DNA of 64,000 nt, taken from positions 54,554 to 118,553 of the forward strand of contig NZ_KB894124.1 in NCBI RefSeq assembly GCF_000374365.1. Reading direction: 5' to 3'. This stretch comes from Bacteroides gallinarum DSM 18171 = JCM 13658. Lineage in GTDB: Bacteria > Bacteroidota > Bacteroidia > Bacteroidales > Bacteroidaceae. Under the pieces are notes generated by a model. The model was not told where the DNA came from. It made no database searches and worked only from the letters and a program-made list of their open reading frames with translations. This document shows, piece by piece, positions 8,614-17,511 of the stretch. The stretch's first letter is position 1. Every line of letters starts with the position of its first letter. The translations under genes and the position numbers were made by a program.

Positions 8614-10176
8614 ATGAAGACGTTTTATCATATATGTATCAGTAGCATCCTCACAGTGGGTATGCTGCTCACCGCTACCTCCTGCGAGGATTGGCTGGAA
8701 GTGAAATCACCTACTGCGCGTTCCACGCAGGACTTTTTCCAAACACCTACCCAGGCCGAACAGGCATTGTTGGGTGTCTATAACGGTTTGTTGCCCGTTC
8801 CGGAATACATCCTGCTCATGTCCGACGGCCGTTCGGATGACGTATGGACCGAACCCGCCGACGACAAGCAGCGCGATTACGTGGATATCAGCGTATTCAA
8901 TCCGAGCATCTACACTGCCGGAACGATAAACAGTGCCTGGAATGCCCTTTATCAGATAGTTGCCCGTGCCAACCTTTTTCTTGAAAGGGTAGAGAACCTC
9001 GAGTTCGATGTGGAGGAAGATGCTGAGGTGGACGTAAAAGCTACTTTCATGGCTGAAGCGCGTTTTCTGCGTGCTTATGCTTATTTCGAGCTGGTGCGCT
9101 ACTTCGGGCGTGTACCCGTTTCCACCAAGTCGTTGAGTGCGGAGGAGGCGATGAGCACACCGCAGTCCGAACCGGAGGAGGTATACGGGCAAGTAATCAT
9201 TCCCGACCTGCAATACGCCATAGAGAATATGGAAGACCAGGCCTACACAAGCAGCGGCGGTATTGCCGAATTGGGACGTGCTACGCTGCCGGCGGCACAG
9301 GCATTGCTCGGCAGGGTGTATCTGACTATGGCAGGTTTTCCACTGTACGATACGGCTAAACTACCGCTTGCCGAGGAGGTACTGGGAGAGGTAATAGCCT
9401 ATGCCGAGAAGAACGGCAAGTATTGGGCGGCCGACGGCGATGAATGGGAGCGTATCTGGATTAGCGATAACGACAATAAGTATCATATCTTCGAAGTACA
9501 GTACGTTGCCGAGAAGGATTACGGTAATCCGGTAGTATTCATGTCGGTTCCCAATGTAGGAACGGACTATGTAGGCATTCAGATGTCGGGCAACCGTATA
9601 ACCTGCTCCGATGCGTTGGCGGCACTTTATGAGGAGAACAAGGCGGATGTGCGTTATGAAGCGACGGTAGACCCTAAGAAAAACTACTTTACCAAATTCT
9701 TCGAACATAAAATCAAACGGAAAAAACTGGGGTACAGCGATATCGACGGGCAGATTGTAGACCGTACCTATTTCCCTATCAATTATCCGCTCATCCGCCT
9801 GGAGGATGTGATGCTGATGTATGCCGAGATTGTAGGGCCTACGGACGAGGGGATACGGCTGGTGAATAAGATACGTACCCGTGCCGGGCTGGCAGCATTG
9901 AATGCCGCGCAGAAAACGGCTGATATTTTCCGGCAATGCGTGGAAGACGAGCGTCGCCGTGAGCTTGCTTTCGAAGGTATTCGCTGGCATGACCTCGTGC
10001 GCCACAATACGTATATAGAAAAGATACGTGCGAAGTTCTCGGATAAGGCTGCCGGTACTTCCGTCTATGATAATTATATCAACAATGTACAACCGGGTAC
10101 TTACCTTTATCCTATTCCTGATACGCAAATGAAAGCGAAAGAGGGGTTGTATCAGCAAAATGAAGCGTACAGATGA
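8614..10176 (+). CDS. SusD/RagB-family nutrient-binding lipoprotein
   Basis: A 520-residue lipoprotein: the signal sequence ends in LTATSC, with Cys as the lipidation site, followed by EDWLEVKSPT as usual in SusD proteins. TPR-like helices follow in the N-terminal half (FMAEARFLRAYAYFELVRYFG) and the conserved C-terminal end has RRRELAFEGIRWHDLVRH. SusD acts as the lid of the SusC channel at the cell surface and captures oligosaccharides. It lies 30 bases after its SusC partner, and its stop codon overlaps an ATG of the following frame, so translation of the next gene may be coupled. Family call is secure; ligand unknown. Confidence 0.95.
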   Translation: MKTFYHICISSILTVGMLLTATSCEDWLEVKSPTARSTQDFFQTPTQAEQALLGVYNGLLPVPEYILLMSDGRSDDVWTEPADDKQRDYVDISVFNPSIYTAGTINSAWNALYQIVARANLFLERVENLEFDVEEDAEVDVKATFMAEARFLRAYAYFELVRYFGRVPVSTKSLSAEEAMSTPQSEPEEVYGQVIIPDLQYAIENMEDQAYTSSGGIAELGRATLPAAQALLGRVYLTMAGFPLYDTAKLPLAEEVLGEVIAYAEKNGKYWAADGDEWERIWISDNDNKYHIFEVQYVAEKDYGNPVVFMSVPNVGTDYVGIQMSGNRITCSDALAALYEENKADVRYEATVDPKKNYFTKFFEHKIKRKKLGYSDIDGQIVDRTYFPINYPLIRLEDVMLMYAEIVGPTDEGIRLVNKIRTRAGLAALNAAQKTADIFRQCVEDERRRELAFEGIRWHDLVRHNTYIEKIRAKFSDKAAGTSVYDNYINNVQPGTYLYPIPDTQMKAKEGLYQQNEAYR

Positions 10177-10223
10177 TGAACGGCGAGAATAAACGGGTAC
10201 TAATAAAACTAAGTAATAAGGAT

Positions 10224-13193
10224 ATGAAGAACAAATTTTATCTGCTTACATTTCTGCTGGCAGCTCTTTTCAGCATAAACGGTTATGCCGCAGAACGCAA
10301 GAAGTATAATTTCAACAGTGAATGGCTCCTGCAGGTGGGCGACTTCCCGCAGGCCAAAAATACCGGTTTCGACGACAGCGGCTGGAAGCGGGTCACCCTG
10401 CCGCACGCTTTCAACGAGGACGAGGCGTTCAGGTTGTCTATCGAACAGCATACCGATACGGTGGTGTGGTATCGCAAGCATTTCCGGGTGGAGGGTCTGA
10501 AAGGAAGAAAGGTATTCGCGGAGTTCGAAGGCGTCCGTCAGGGCGGCGAGTTCTACCTGAACGGCCAGTACCTAGGAATACACGAAAACGGTGTCATGGC
10601 CGTGGGATTCGACCTTACCCCCTATATGAAGGAGGGAGACAATGTGCTTGCCGTCCGTACGGACAATGACTGGTTCTATCGCGAACGGCGCACCAACTCC
10701 AAGTTCCAGTGGAACGACCGTAACTTCAACGCCAATTACGGCGGCATTCCCAAGAATGTGTTTCTGCATGTTACGGATGAGGTGTACCAGACCCTTCCCT
10801 TGTACAGCAACCTGAAAACGACCGGTGTGTACGTCTATGCCACCGGTTTCGACATCAAGGGCCGCACGGCGAGGATACACGCCGAGTCCGAAGTGAGGAA
10901 CGACAGCCGTGAGACGCGCAGCTTCAGTTACCGGGTGATACTGTCCGATGCGGACGGCAGGACGGTAAAGACCTTCGACGGTGATAAGACTGTACTGGAA
11001 GCCGGTGGGACGGGTGTCGTGAAAGCCTCCGCCGATGTCGGTGGCCTGCATTTCTGGAGCTGGGGGTACGGCTACCTGTACACCGTAAAAACCACCCTTT
11101 TGGACGACCGCGGGAACATTTTCGACGAGGTGGTGACCCGTACCGGCTTCCGCAAGACGAAATTCGGCCAGGGGAAGGTGTGGCTCAACGACCGTGTCAT
11201 CCAGATGAAAGGCTATGCGCAGCGTACCAGTAACGAATGGCCTGCGGTGGGGCTTTCCGTCCCCGCATGGCTGAGCGACTACTCCAACGGGCTTATGGTG
11301 GAGAGCAATGCGAATCTCGTGCGGTGGATGCACGTCACCCCCTGGAAACAGGACGTGGAGTCCTGCGACCGCGTCGGACTGATTCAGGCGATGCCTGCCG
11401 GCGATGCGGAGAAAGACCGCCAGGGGCGTCAATGGGAACAGCGCACGGAACTGATGCGCGACGCCATTATCTATAACCGCAACAACCCGAGCATCCTGTT
11501 CTACGAGTGCGGTAACGAGTCTATCAGCCGCGAGCACATGGTGGAGATGAAGGCTATCCGAGACCGGTTCGACCCTTTCGGCGGACGCGCTATCGGCTCG
11601 CGCGAGATGCTTGACATCGATGAGGCGGAATACGGCGGCGAGATGCTCTATATCAACAAGAGCAAGAAACATCCGATGTGGGCCACCGAGTATTGCCGGG
11701 ACGAGGGACTGCGTAAATACTGGGACGAATACAGCTATCCTTTCCATAAGGAGGGAGCCGGACCGCTTTATCGCGGGAAGCCCGCCACCGATTACAACCA
11801 CAATCAGGATATGCTTGCCCTGGAAATGGTACGCCGTTGGTACGACTACTGGCGCGAACGGCCGGGTACAGGTCTCCGGGTGAGCGCAGGCGGTACTAAA
11901 ATCATCTTCTCCGACTCCAACACCCATTACCGCGGCGAGGAGAACTACCGCCGCAGCGGCGTTACTGACCCCATGCGCATAGCAAAGGACGCCTTCTTCG
12001 CCCACCAGGTGATGTGGAACGGCTGGGTGGATACGGACAAGTATCAGACCCACATCATCGGGCATTGGAACTATCCGGAGAATACGGTGAAACCGGTGTA
12101 TGTCGTGTCGAACGCCGAGCAGGTGGAATTGCTACTGAACGGCGAGTCCCTGGGCAAAGGGAAGCGCGACTGCCATTTCCTCTTCACCTTCGACAAGGTA
12201 GCCTACCGGCCAGGAAGGTTGGAGGCGGTGGGTTACGACGAGAACGGCTGGGAAGTGAGCCGCCATGCCCTGGCGACTGCGGGGGATGCCGCTCGCCTGG
12301 AGCTGACGGCGATACAGAACCCCGAGGGTTTCCATGCCGACGGAGCCGACATGGCGCTGCTCCAAGTGGAGGTGGTGGACAAGGACGGCAGGCGCTGCCC
12401 GTTGGACAACCGTACGGTCAGTTTCACCTTGGAGGGCGAGGCCGAGTGGCGCGGGGGTATCGCCCAGGGAAAGGACAACCATATCCTGGACACGAAGTTC
12501 CCGGTGGAATGCGGTATCAACCGGGCGCTTATCCGCAGCACCACACGCGCCGGCAGGATTACGGTGACCGCCGAGGCGGAGGGGCTTCCGGCGGCTACGC
12601 TCACCCTGCACACTGTTCCGGTAAAGGTTACCGGCGGTTTGAGCGAATACCTTCCCCAGATGACCTTGAAAGGCAGGCTGGATAAGGGGGAAACTCCGCT
12701 GACTCCTTCCTATACGGATACCATGCACGATGTTGCTATCGTATCTGCCAAAGCGGGTTCCAACCAGGCGGAGGCGGATAACAGCTACGATGACAATGAG
12801 TTGAGCGAATGGGCGAACGACGGGCAGCTAAGTACGGCATGGATTACCTACACGTTAGAAAGGGAAGCGGCTGTCGACGACATCTGCATCAAGCTGAACG
12901 GCTGGCGTTCCCGCAGTTATCCCCTAGAGGTGTATGCCGGCGATGAGTTGGTTTGGAGCGGCAATACGGAAAAGAGCCTGGGGTACGTGCATCTGAAAAC
13001 GGACAAACCGGTACGCTCCGACAAGATAACGGTACGCCTGAAGGGGAGTACTACCGATAAGGATGCTTTCGGACAGATTGTAGAGGTGGCGGGCGGAACC
13101 GCCAATGACATGGAGAAGAAGGCGAAAGCAGGCAGGGGGAAACATAAGCTACGCATTATAGAAATAGAGTTTCTGGAATGTATAAGGAACTAA
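10224..13193 (+). CDS. Glycoside hydrolase family 2 enzyme with DUF4982-like, Ig-like and discoidin-like C-terminal domains
   Basis: From ATG 10224 the product is 989 residues and begins with a signal peptide (MKNKFYLLTFLLAALFSINGYA). An in-frame ATG at 10173 that overlaps the SusD stop would put 17 polar residues before the signal, so 10224 is preferred. Order: GH2 sugar-binding domain (VVWYRKHF), Ig-like domain, TIM barrel with acid/base YECGNES (Glu ~432) and probable nucleophile WATEYCRDEG (Glu ~489). A DUF4982-like region follows, then an invasin-like Ig domain (LLQVEVVDKDG) and a C-terminal jelly roll resembling a discoidin/NPCBM module (from ~residue 840). Most likely a beta-galactosidase-type exo-enzyme of the PUL. 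Its G+C content is higher than that of its neighbours (about 63% in a sampled 60-base line). Confidence 0.87.
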   Translation: MKNKFYLLTFLLAALFSINGYAAERKKYNFNSEWLLQVGDFPQAKNTGFDDSGWKRVTLPHAFNEDEAFRLSIEQHTDTVVWYRKHFRVEGLKGRKVFAEFEGVRQGGEFYLNGQYLGIHENGVMAVGFDLTPYMKEGDNVLAVRTDNDWFYRERRTNSKFQWNDRNFNANYGGIPKNVFLHVTDEVYQTLPLYSNLKTTGVYVYATGFDIKGRTARIHAESEVRNDSRETRSFSYRVILSDADGRTVKTFDGDKTVLEAGGTGVVKASADVGGLHFWSWGYGYLYTVKTTLLDDRGNIFDEVVTRTGFRKTKFGQGKVWLNDRVIQMKGYAQRTSNEWPAVGLSVPAWLSDYSNGLMVESNANLVRWMHVTPWKQDVESCDRVGLIQAMPAGDAEKDRQGRQWEQRTELMRDAIIYNRNNPSILFYECGNESISREHMVEMKAIRDRFDPFGGRAIGSREMLDIDEAEYGGEMLYINKSKKHPMWATEYCRDEGLRKYWDEYSYPFHKEGAGPLYRGKPATDYNHNQDMLALEMVRRWYDYWRERPGTGLRVSAGGTKIIFSDSNTHYRGEENYRRSGVTDPMRIAKDAFFAHQVMWNGWVDTDKYQTHIIGHWNYPENTVKPVYVVSNAEQVELLLNGESLGKGKRDCHFLFTFDKVAYRPGRLEAVGYDENGWEVSRHALATAGDAARLELTAIQNPEGFHADGADMALLQVEVVDKDGRRCPLDNRTVSFTLEGEAEWRGGIAQGKDNHILDTKFPVECGINRALIRSTTRAGRITVTAEAEGLPAATLTLHTVPVKVTGGLSEYLPQMTLKGRLDKGETPLTPSYTDTMHDVAIVSAKAGSNQAEADNSYDDNELSEWANDGQLSTAWITYTLEREAAVDDICIKLNGWRSRSYPLEVYAGDELVWSGNTEKSLGYVHLKTDKPVRSDKITVRLKGSTTDKDAFGQIVEVAGGTANDMEKKAKAGRGKHKLRIIEIEFLECIRN

Positions 13194-13228
13194 CCGGATA
13201 ATGAATTTGAAAAGGGGGAGTTGGGAAA

Positions 13229-13338
13229 TTTGCTCCGTGGAATGAAAAGATTCGTTCCACGGAGCAGAATATTTCATCCCATGAGACGGATTTATTCGTC
13301 CCATGAGGTAAATCTTTTCGTTCCGTAGGATGATTCTC
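13229..13338. repeat. Array A: five contiguous 22-bp palindromic units
   Basis: Units begin at 13229, 13251, 13273, 13295 and 13317. Each carries a core of the form TTYRTYCCRTGRGAYRRA, itself an imperfect palindrome centred on CRTG. The first two units can also pair with each other through an 11-bp perfect stem (GCTCCGTGGAA / TTCCACGGAGC). The array lies between a GH2 gene and a Fic gene that converge. Nothing else recognisable is in the rest of the 13194-13694 gap. Same architecture as the arrays at 25077 and 63495. Confidence 0.85.
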
Positions 13339-13694
13339 TTTAGGCTTTATACAGATTCCTTAGAAAGGGGAAAGCTTTCTGTTTCTTTTTGATGTTTAAA
13401 GGCCGCTTCGGTTCTTCCTATATAGGTGATTAAGTGGATTATTACTCTGACAGGACGGTAATTTGCGACTATGCCACAAAATAGGGTAGTGGAAAATAAA
13501 GAACCGAAGATATTTATAGAGTATGATGCTGTTTAAGCAACATAGAAGGTCAGAGCGAGTTAGAGGACAAAAGATTTCTTTACTGTTAGAGCGATACCTG
13601 TTGATACTGTAGGTTCTTTTTATATTTGGTCGGACGAATACTATACTGCTTGATACAATGAAGTATGTTAGTAATAATGTAAAAGATAATGTTT

Positions 13695-14813
13695 TTATCC
13701 AACAGTTGCAATTTGGTGTTGGTTATTGTCGGTCGTTTCAATATGAAAGGTATTTATCAGTAAATTAAAAAGCTTTGTATTTAAATAAAAGTTGTCCCGT
13801 CCTAATTTCATTTTAATTAGAAAACCGGCATTGACTAATTGATTAAGGTAAGAGGTTGCTGTAGGTCGGGTGACGTTCAGTTCATTGCATATGAAGTCAA
13901 TTTTTGTATAGGGGTGTTTAAATAGATTGTTTAATAAATCTTGAGAGTATATTTTAGGGAGTTGGCTCCTGATTTTCTGTTTGTATTCCTGCATTAGTGC
14001 TTTCATGTTTAATATGAGAGATACTGTTTCTTGTGAAGTTTCTTCAAGACCTTTTAAAAGAAACAGAATCCACGGCTCCCATTCTTTTTGCTCTCTGACG
14101 ACTTGAAGTAAACGATAATATTCCCCTTTATTTTTTATTATATACCGACTTAGATATAAGACTGGTAAATCCAGTAACCCTTGAAGAACAAGGTATAAGA
14201 TATTGATGATTCTGCCAGTTCTGCCGTTACCGTCTGAAAAAGGATGAATGCTTTCAAATTGGTGGTGTATAATACACATTTTTATCAGTGGATCTAAATC
14301 GCTAATAGTATTGTCATTAATGAATGTTTCGAGATTTGACATACAAGACACTATTTCGTCATAGCTTTGAGGAGGTTGATAGACAGCTTCTCCTGTGCGG
14401 TCATTTATCAAAGCTGTTCCTGGAGTTACTCTAAAACCTGCTTGGTTATGCTTTATAAGTTTGTAGATTTCAATTATATCGTTGCAAGTTAGTAATTCAT
14501 GCCGCTTGACGAGCTCAAAGCCATGGATTAAAGCCTCAGAATAACTGTGTACTTCTTTTGCTGCTGGTGAAATTGTAGCATGAAGTGATAATTCAGCCTT
14601 GTATAATTCGTCATGCGTTGTGATAATACTTTCTACGGCGGAACTGTCTTTAGCTTCTTGTAGGGATAATGTATTGATTAAAATCGTGGTATTAGGTATT
14701 GATAATACGGCTCCTTTTAGTTCTGCCAATCTACGATGTGCTTTTGCTGCTTGTCTTAAAACAGCTTTTGTTTCTACGTCTTGTTTGAGTGGTAAAGTTG
14801 GTATTTGATACAT
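13695..14813 (-). CDS. Fic-domain protein (probable AMP-transferase) with C-terminal winged helix
   Basis: A 372-residue cytosolic protein. The Fic signature HPFSDGNGRTGR (catalytic His ~190) is complete, so nucleotidyl (typically AMP) transfer to a target protein hydroxyl is expected. An N-terminal segment SSAVESI resembles the inhibitory [S/T]xxxE[G/N] helix of class II Fic proteins, with Ser in place of the final Gly/Asn. Residues ~280-350 look like a DNA-binding winged helix (KIDFICNELNVTRPTATSYL), as in the Fic/DOC proteins that carry a C-terminal HTH. It is monocistronic with a good -7 box upstream. The gene is more A+T-rich than its neighbours. Target is unknown; no partner antitoxin gene is adjacent. 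Confidence 0.9.
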   Translation of the reverse strand: MYQIPTLPLKQDVETKAVLRQAAKAHRRLAELKGAVLSIPNTTILINTLSLQEAKDSSAVESIITTHDELYKAELSLHATISPAAKEVHSYSEALIHGFELVKRHELLTCNDIIEIYKLIKHNQAGFRVTPGTALINDRTGEAVYQPPQSYDEIVSCMSNLETFINDNTISDLDPLIKMCIIHHQFESIHPFSDGNGRTGRIINILYLVLQGLLDLPVLYLSRYIIKNKGEYYRLLQVVREQKEWEPWILFLLKGLEETSQETVSLILNMKALMQEYKQKIRSQLPKIYSQDLLNNLFKHPYTKIDFICNELNVTRPTATSYLNQLVNAGFLIKMKLGRDNFYLNTKLFNLLINTFHIETTDNNQHQIATVG

Positions 14814-14839
14814 GTTGTTTTGTTTTTAATGACATGATA

Positions 14840-14847
14840 CAAATATA
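14840..14847 (-). promoter_or_regulatory. Probable -7 element of the fic promoter
   Basis: Read on the minus strand, TATATTTG matches TAnnTTTG and lies 26 bases before the fic start. The upstream A+T-rich stretch 14871-14932 has an imperfect inverted repeat (TATATAAAGGAAG / CTTTCTTTTATATA) and a repeated GATGTATAAAA, which could bind the protein's own winged helix. Confidence 0.55.
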
Positions 14848-15027
14848 CATAGAAAATCCTGTTTTTTTTCTATATAAAGGAAGATGTATAAAAAAAAAGA
14901 GCTTTCTTTTATATATTACTGTGATGTATAAAAGGAATTTCTATGTTTTAATATAAAAGAAGAATCTCTCAAGTTTTACGTTGCCCTCCATTTCCTATAT
15001 TCCATATGGCAGGCAGGGCTTTAAATG

Positions 15028-15063
15028 AAAATAAGCCGTAGTATAAAAGCTACGGCTTATTTT
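15028..15063 (-). terminator. Terminator of the tRNA transcript
   Basis: A perfect 14-bp stem (AAAATAAGCCGTAG / CTACGGCTTATTTT) with an 8-base loop lies 9 bases beyond the 3' end of tRNA-Pro. It ends in U-residues on the minus strand. Confidence 0.85.
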
Positions 15064-15071
15064 CGTTTGTG

Positions 15072-15144
15072 TCGGAATGAGGCGACTCGAACGCCCGACC
15101 CCTACGTCCCGAACGTAGTGCGCTACCAACTGCGCTACATTCCG
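15072..15144 (-). tRNA. tRNA-Pro (anticodon CGG)
   Basis: A 73-base cloverleaf on the minus strand: acceptor stem CGGAATG/CATTCCG with discriminator A, D-stem GCGC/GCGC, anticodon stem CTACG/CGTAG around TTCGGGA, and T-loop TTCGAGT. The 3' CCA is not encoded. It follows tRNA-Phe by 16 bases in the same transcript. Confidence 0.95.
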
Positions 15145-15160
15145 ATACCTTTTCGGAAAG

Positions 15161-15233
15161 TGGTGCCACCAGGAATCGAACCGGGGACACAAGGATTTTC
15201 AGTCCTTTGCTCTACCAACTGAGCTATGGCACC
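15161..15233 (-). tRNA. tRNA-Phe (anticodon GAA)
   Basis: A 73-base cloverleaf on the minus strand: acceptor GGTGCCA/TGGCACC plus A, D-stem GCTC/GAGC, anticodon stem AAGGA/TCCTT around CTGAAAA, T-stem CCCGG/CCTGG with a G-T pair, loop TTCGATT. The 3' CCA is not encoded. It is the first gene of a two-tRNA transcript. Confidence 0.97.
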
Positions 15234-15249
15234 TTTTTGTTTGCGGGTG

Positions 15250-15279
15250 CAAAGATAAAGAGTTTTTTTTATACTACAA
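15250..15279 (-). promoter_or_regulatory. Promoter of the tRNA-Phe/tRNA-Pro transcript
   Basis: On the minus strand, TTG (15277-15279) is followed by 19 bases and TATCTTTG (15250-15257), a good Bacteroidota -33/-7 pair. It ends 16 bases before the tRNA-Phe 5' end. Confidence 0.75.
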
Positions 15280-15305
15280 GGCTTTTTTGGAAAAATATTG
15301 GAAAA

Positions 15306-15343
15306 ATCCCCTTTGCGGCTTCTTGAATAGGCGCAAAGGGGAT
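15306..15343 (-). terminator. Terminator of the malate dehydrogenase gene
   Basis: A 12-bp perfect stem (ATCCCCTTTGCG / CGCAAAGGGGAT) with a 14-base loop, followed on the minus strand by TTTTT, 41 bases after the stop of the gene. Confidence 0.85.
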
Positions 15344-15384
15344 ATGAATAAGCTATTTCCGGAATAAATCCTTGTGCTAATCGC

Positions 15385-16386
15385 TTAGTCTATATTCGGG
15401 TTAATGCTGTGCCAGTCCTTAATGGGAGGCAGTACGCCCATTCCGATAACTTCGTCACGCAGCTTGCAGAGGTGTGCATAGCTTTCTTTCAGTTTGCTTT
15501 CTTCCTCGGGTGTGCCTTTCAGTTCTTTGTAATGTACGCCGTCTTTGTTGATTTCGGTTTCCATTGCCATCATGATATGGTCGAAACCGTGGTTGTGTAC
15601 GTATATACCTGCCGGCCAGCGGAAAGGCTTGCCACCCATAGCGGCAGCAATCATCTCGATAGAAATGTACGAGGGACTTTGGAAAGAGGAACGGCCGCGC
15701 AGAGCGATGATGTTGGCTCCTCCTTTGGTTACTTTGGACTGTATTTCGCTCCATTGCTCTTTGGTAAGGGCGGGAGTGCCGATGATGTCCGACAACGGTT
15801 TACCGTCTACTTTGGCGGTAGAGGCATATACGGCCATTTGCTCGCCGTGTCCGCCGTAGGTGCGGCAATTTTCTATCTTGTCGGGAGCGATTCCGAAGTG
15901 CTTGGAAAGCTCGCTGCGCAGGCGGGTGCTGTCGAGGGCTGCTAGGGTGGTAACCTGGGAGGGTTTCAGTCCGGAGTACAGCAGTGTAATCAAGCCGGTG
16001 ATGTCGGCGGGATTGAAGATAACGACTATATGCTTTACGTCCGGGCAGTAGGCTTTTACGTTCTTGCCGAATTCTTCGGCAATGGAGGCGTTGCCTTTCA
16101 GCAGGTCTTCACGGGTCATGCCGGCTTTACGGGCGGCGCCGCCGGAAGATACTACGTACTTGGCGCCGGTCAGGGCTTCCTTGATGTCGGATGTGAAGGT
16201 GAGGTTCAATCCTTCGAAGCCGCAGTGGAACATTTCCTCGGCCACGCCTTCCAGACCGGGAGCATAGGGGTCGTATAAACAGATGTTCGGGGTGAGGTGC
16301 ATCATGATTGCTGTCTGTGCCATGTTGGAGCCAATCATACCGGCTGCGCCTACGATAGTTAACTTTTCGTTTGTAAGAAATTCCAT
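15385..16386 (-). CDS. mdh: Malate dehydrogenase (NAD-dependent)
   Basis: A 333-residue cytosolic enzyme of the lactate/malate dehydrogenase family that interconverts malate and oxaloacetate. In Bacteroides this belongs to the reductive branch leading to fumarate and succinate. The N-terminal dinucleotide-binding motif is TIVGAAGMIGSNMA. The ribose-binding acidic residue follows in ICLYDPYA, the substrate-binding region includes FNPADI and DSTRLR, and the catalytic His is in TYGGHGEQM. The form is the somewhat divergent Bacteroidota type rather than the E. coli type. It is monocistronic, with its own promoter box at 16440 and a strong terminator, and divergent from the next gene. Confidence 0.93.
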   Translation of the reverse strand: MEFLTNEKLTIVGAAGMIGSNMAQTAIMMHLTPNICLYDPYAPGLEGVAEEMFHCGFEGLNLTFTSDIKEALTGAKYVVSSGGAARKAGMTREDLLKGNASIAEEFGKNVKAYCPDVKHIVVIFNPADITGLITLLYSGLKPSQVTTLAALDSTRLRSELSKHFGIAPDKIENCRTYGGHGEQMAVYASTAKVDGKPLSDIIGTPALTKEQWSEIQSKVTKGGANIIALRGRSSFQSPSYISIEMIAAAMGGKPFRWPAGIYVHNHGFDHIMMAMETEINKDGVHYKELKGTPEEESKLKESYAHLCKLRDEVIGMGVLPPIKDWHSINPNID

Positions 16387-16439
16387 AATTATATTGTTTT
16401 AAAGGTGAATGATAAATACTTCTCTTGATTGTTACGTTA

Positions 16440-16447
16440 CAAAGATA
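16440..16447 (-). promoter_or_regulatory. Probable -7 element for mdh
   Basis: Read on the minus strand, TATCTTTG matches TAnnTTTG, 53 bases before the mdh start. No clear TTTG at the usual upstream spacing was found. Confidence 0.55.
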
Positions 16448-16515
16448 ACCGTTTTCCGGCAGAGTTGTTCATATAAAAAAGTTATCTTTTAGAGCGAAAA
16501 GTTATTCCTTATCTC

Positions 16516-16523
16516 TATCTTTG
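16516..16523 (+). promoter_or_regulatory. Probable -7 element for the CvfB-like gene
   Basis: TATCTTTG on the plus strand, 50 bases before the chosen start of the S1-domain protein. It is divergent from the mdh promoter 70 bases away. Confidence 0.55.
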
Positions 16524-16573
16524 CAATTCATGCAGGGGCAGGCGGAGTGTTTTTTGCTGTGCCTTTATTGTAA

Positions 16574-17443
16574 ATGTCACGAAATATAGTTTGTATGAGC
16601 ATAGGGTTAGGGAAGTTCAATACTTTGAAGGTGGTAAAGGAGGTCGATTTCGGTATGTACCTGGATGGCGGCGAGGAAGGAGAAATCCTGCTTCCGGCGC
16701 GTTATGTGCCAGAGGGTTGCAAGCCGGGAGATGAGTTGAGGGTATTTATCTATCTGGATAATGAGGAACGGTTGGTGGCTACCACACTGACGCCGCTGGT
16801 GGAGGTGGGGCAGTTCGCCTGCCTGGAGGTGGTGTGGATTAACCAGTACGGCGCTTTCCTCAACTGGGGTTTGATGAAGGACTTGTTCGTTCCTTTCCGC
16901 GAGCAGAAGATGAAGATGCAGGTGGGAAAGCAGTATGTAGTTCATGCACACCTGGATGACGAAAGTTACCGTATTGTGGCTTCTGCGAAGGTAGACCGTT
17001 ATCTGTCGAAGGAGAAGGCGCCTTATGAACCCGGACAGGAAGTAAGTATCCTTATCTGGCAGAAGACTGATTTGGGATTTAAGGCTATCATAGAAAACCG
17101 GTATAGTGGCTTGTTGTATGAAAGCGAGATTTTCCAGCCTTTGCATACGGGTATGACGATGAAAGCTTATGTAAAGCAGGTGCGTGAGGACGGCAAGATT
17201 GACCTGGTGCTTCAAAAGTTGGGACAGGGCAAGGTGGAGGATTTTTCTGCTGTCCTGCTGAATTATATCCGCGAACAGGGAGGGTGTACCGCTTTGCACG
17301 ACAAGAGCCCGGCGGAAGAAATTTACGGGATATTCGGTGTCAGCAAAAAGACTTTCAAGAAGGCGGTGGGCGATTTATATAAGAAGCATCTGATACTGTT
17401 GCAGGAGAATGGTATCGAGCTGGCAGACACCCCTAATCCTTAA
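16574..17443 (+). CDS. S1-domain RNA-binding protein, CvfB/YitL family
   Basis: A 289-residue protein made of successive S1-like OB folds (residues ~8-65, ~70-135 and ~145-215) followed by a C-terminal winged helix (GIFGVSKKTFKKAVGDLYKKHLI). This is the layout of CvfB/YitL proteins, which bind RNA and influence gene expression in Firmicutes. The short motifs GLGKFNTLKVVKEVDFGMYL and YSGLLYESEIF are typical. An alternative ATG lies at 16595; the first is kept because it is only 50 bases from a promoter box. It stands alone, divergent from mdh, with a terminator 42 bases after its stop. Family is well supported; role in this organism unknown. Confidence 0.85.
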   Translation: MSRNIVCMSIGLGKFNTLKVVKEVDFGMYLDGGEEGEILLPARYVPEGCKPGDELRVFIYLDNEERLVATTLTPLVEVGQFACLEVVWINQYGAFLNWGLMKDLFVPFREQKMKMQVGKQYVVHAHLDDESYRIVASAKVDRYLSKEKAPYEPGQEVSILIWQKTDLGFKAIIENRYSGLLYESEIFQPLHTGMTMKAYVKQVREDGKIDLVLQKLGQGKVEDFSAVLLNYIREQGGCTALHDKSPAEEIYGIFGVSKKTFKKAVGDLYKKHLILLQENGIELADTPNP

Positions 17444-17485
17444 TCGCGACAGGGGGCACTATGGGATAGTAGAGAGAAACAGAAG

Positions 17486-17511
17486 AATGGGGGAAATATT
17501 CCCCTATTTTT
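17486..17511 (+). terminator. Terminator of the CvfB-like gene
   Basis: A 10-bp stem AATGGGGGAA / TTCCCCTATT (one G-U pair), 3-base loop and a T-run. The remaining ~200 bases up to the next terminator contain nothing recognisable. Confidence 0.75.

Noticed and set aside
10572..12065. 497-codon frame antisense to the second GH2 gene
   Set aside because: A consequence of high G+C in the real gene; the sense strand shows complete GH2 catalytic motifs.
13229..13338. Repeat arrays A-D considered as CRISPR arrays
   Set aside because: Units are contiguous, with no unique spacers of constant length, and no cas genes are in the window.
15072..15233. tRNA genes as an integration site
   Set aside because: No integrase, direct repeat of the tRNA end or mobile genes are next to them.
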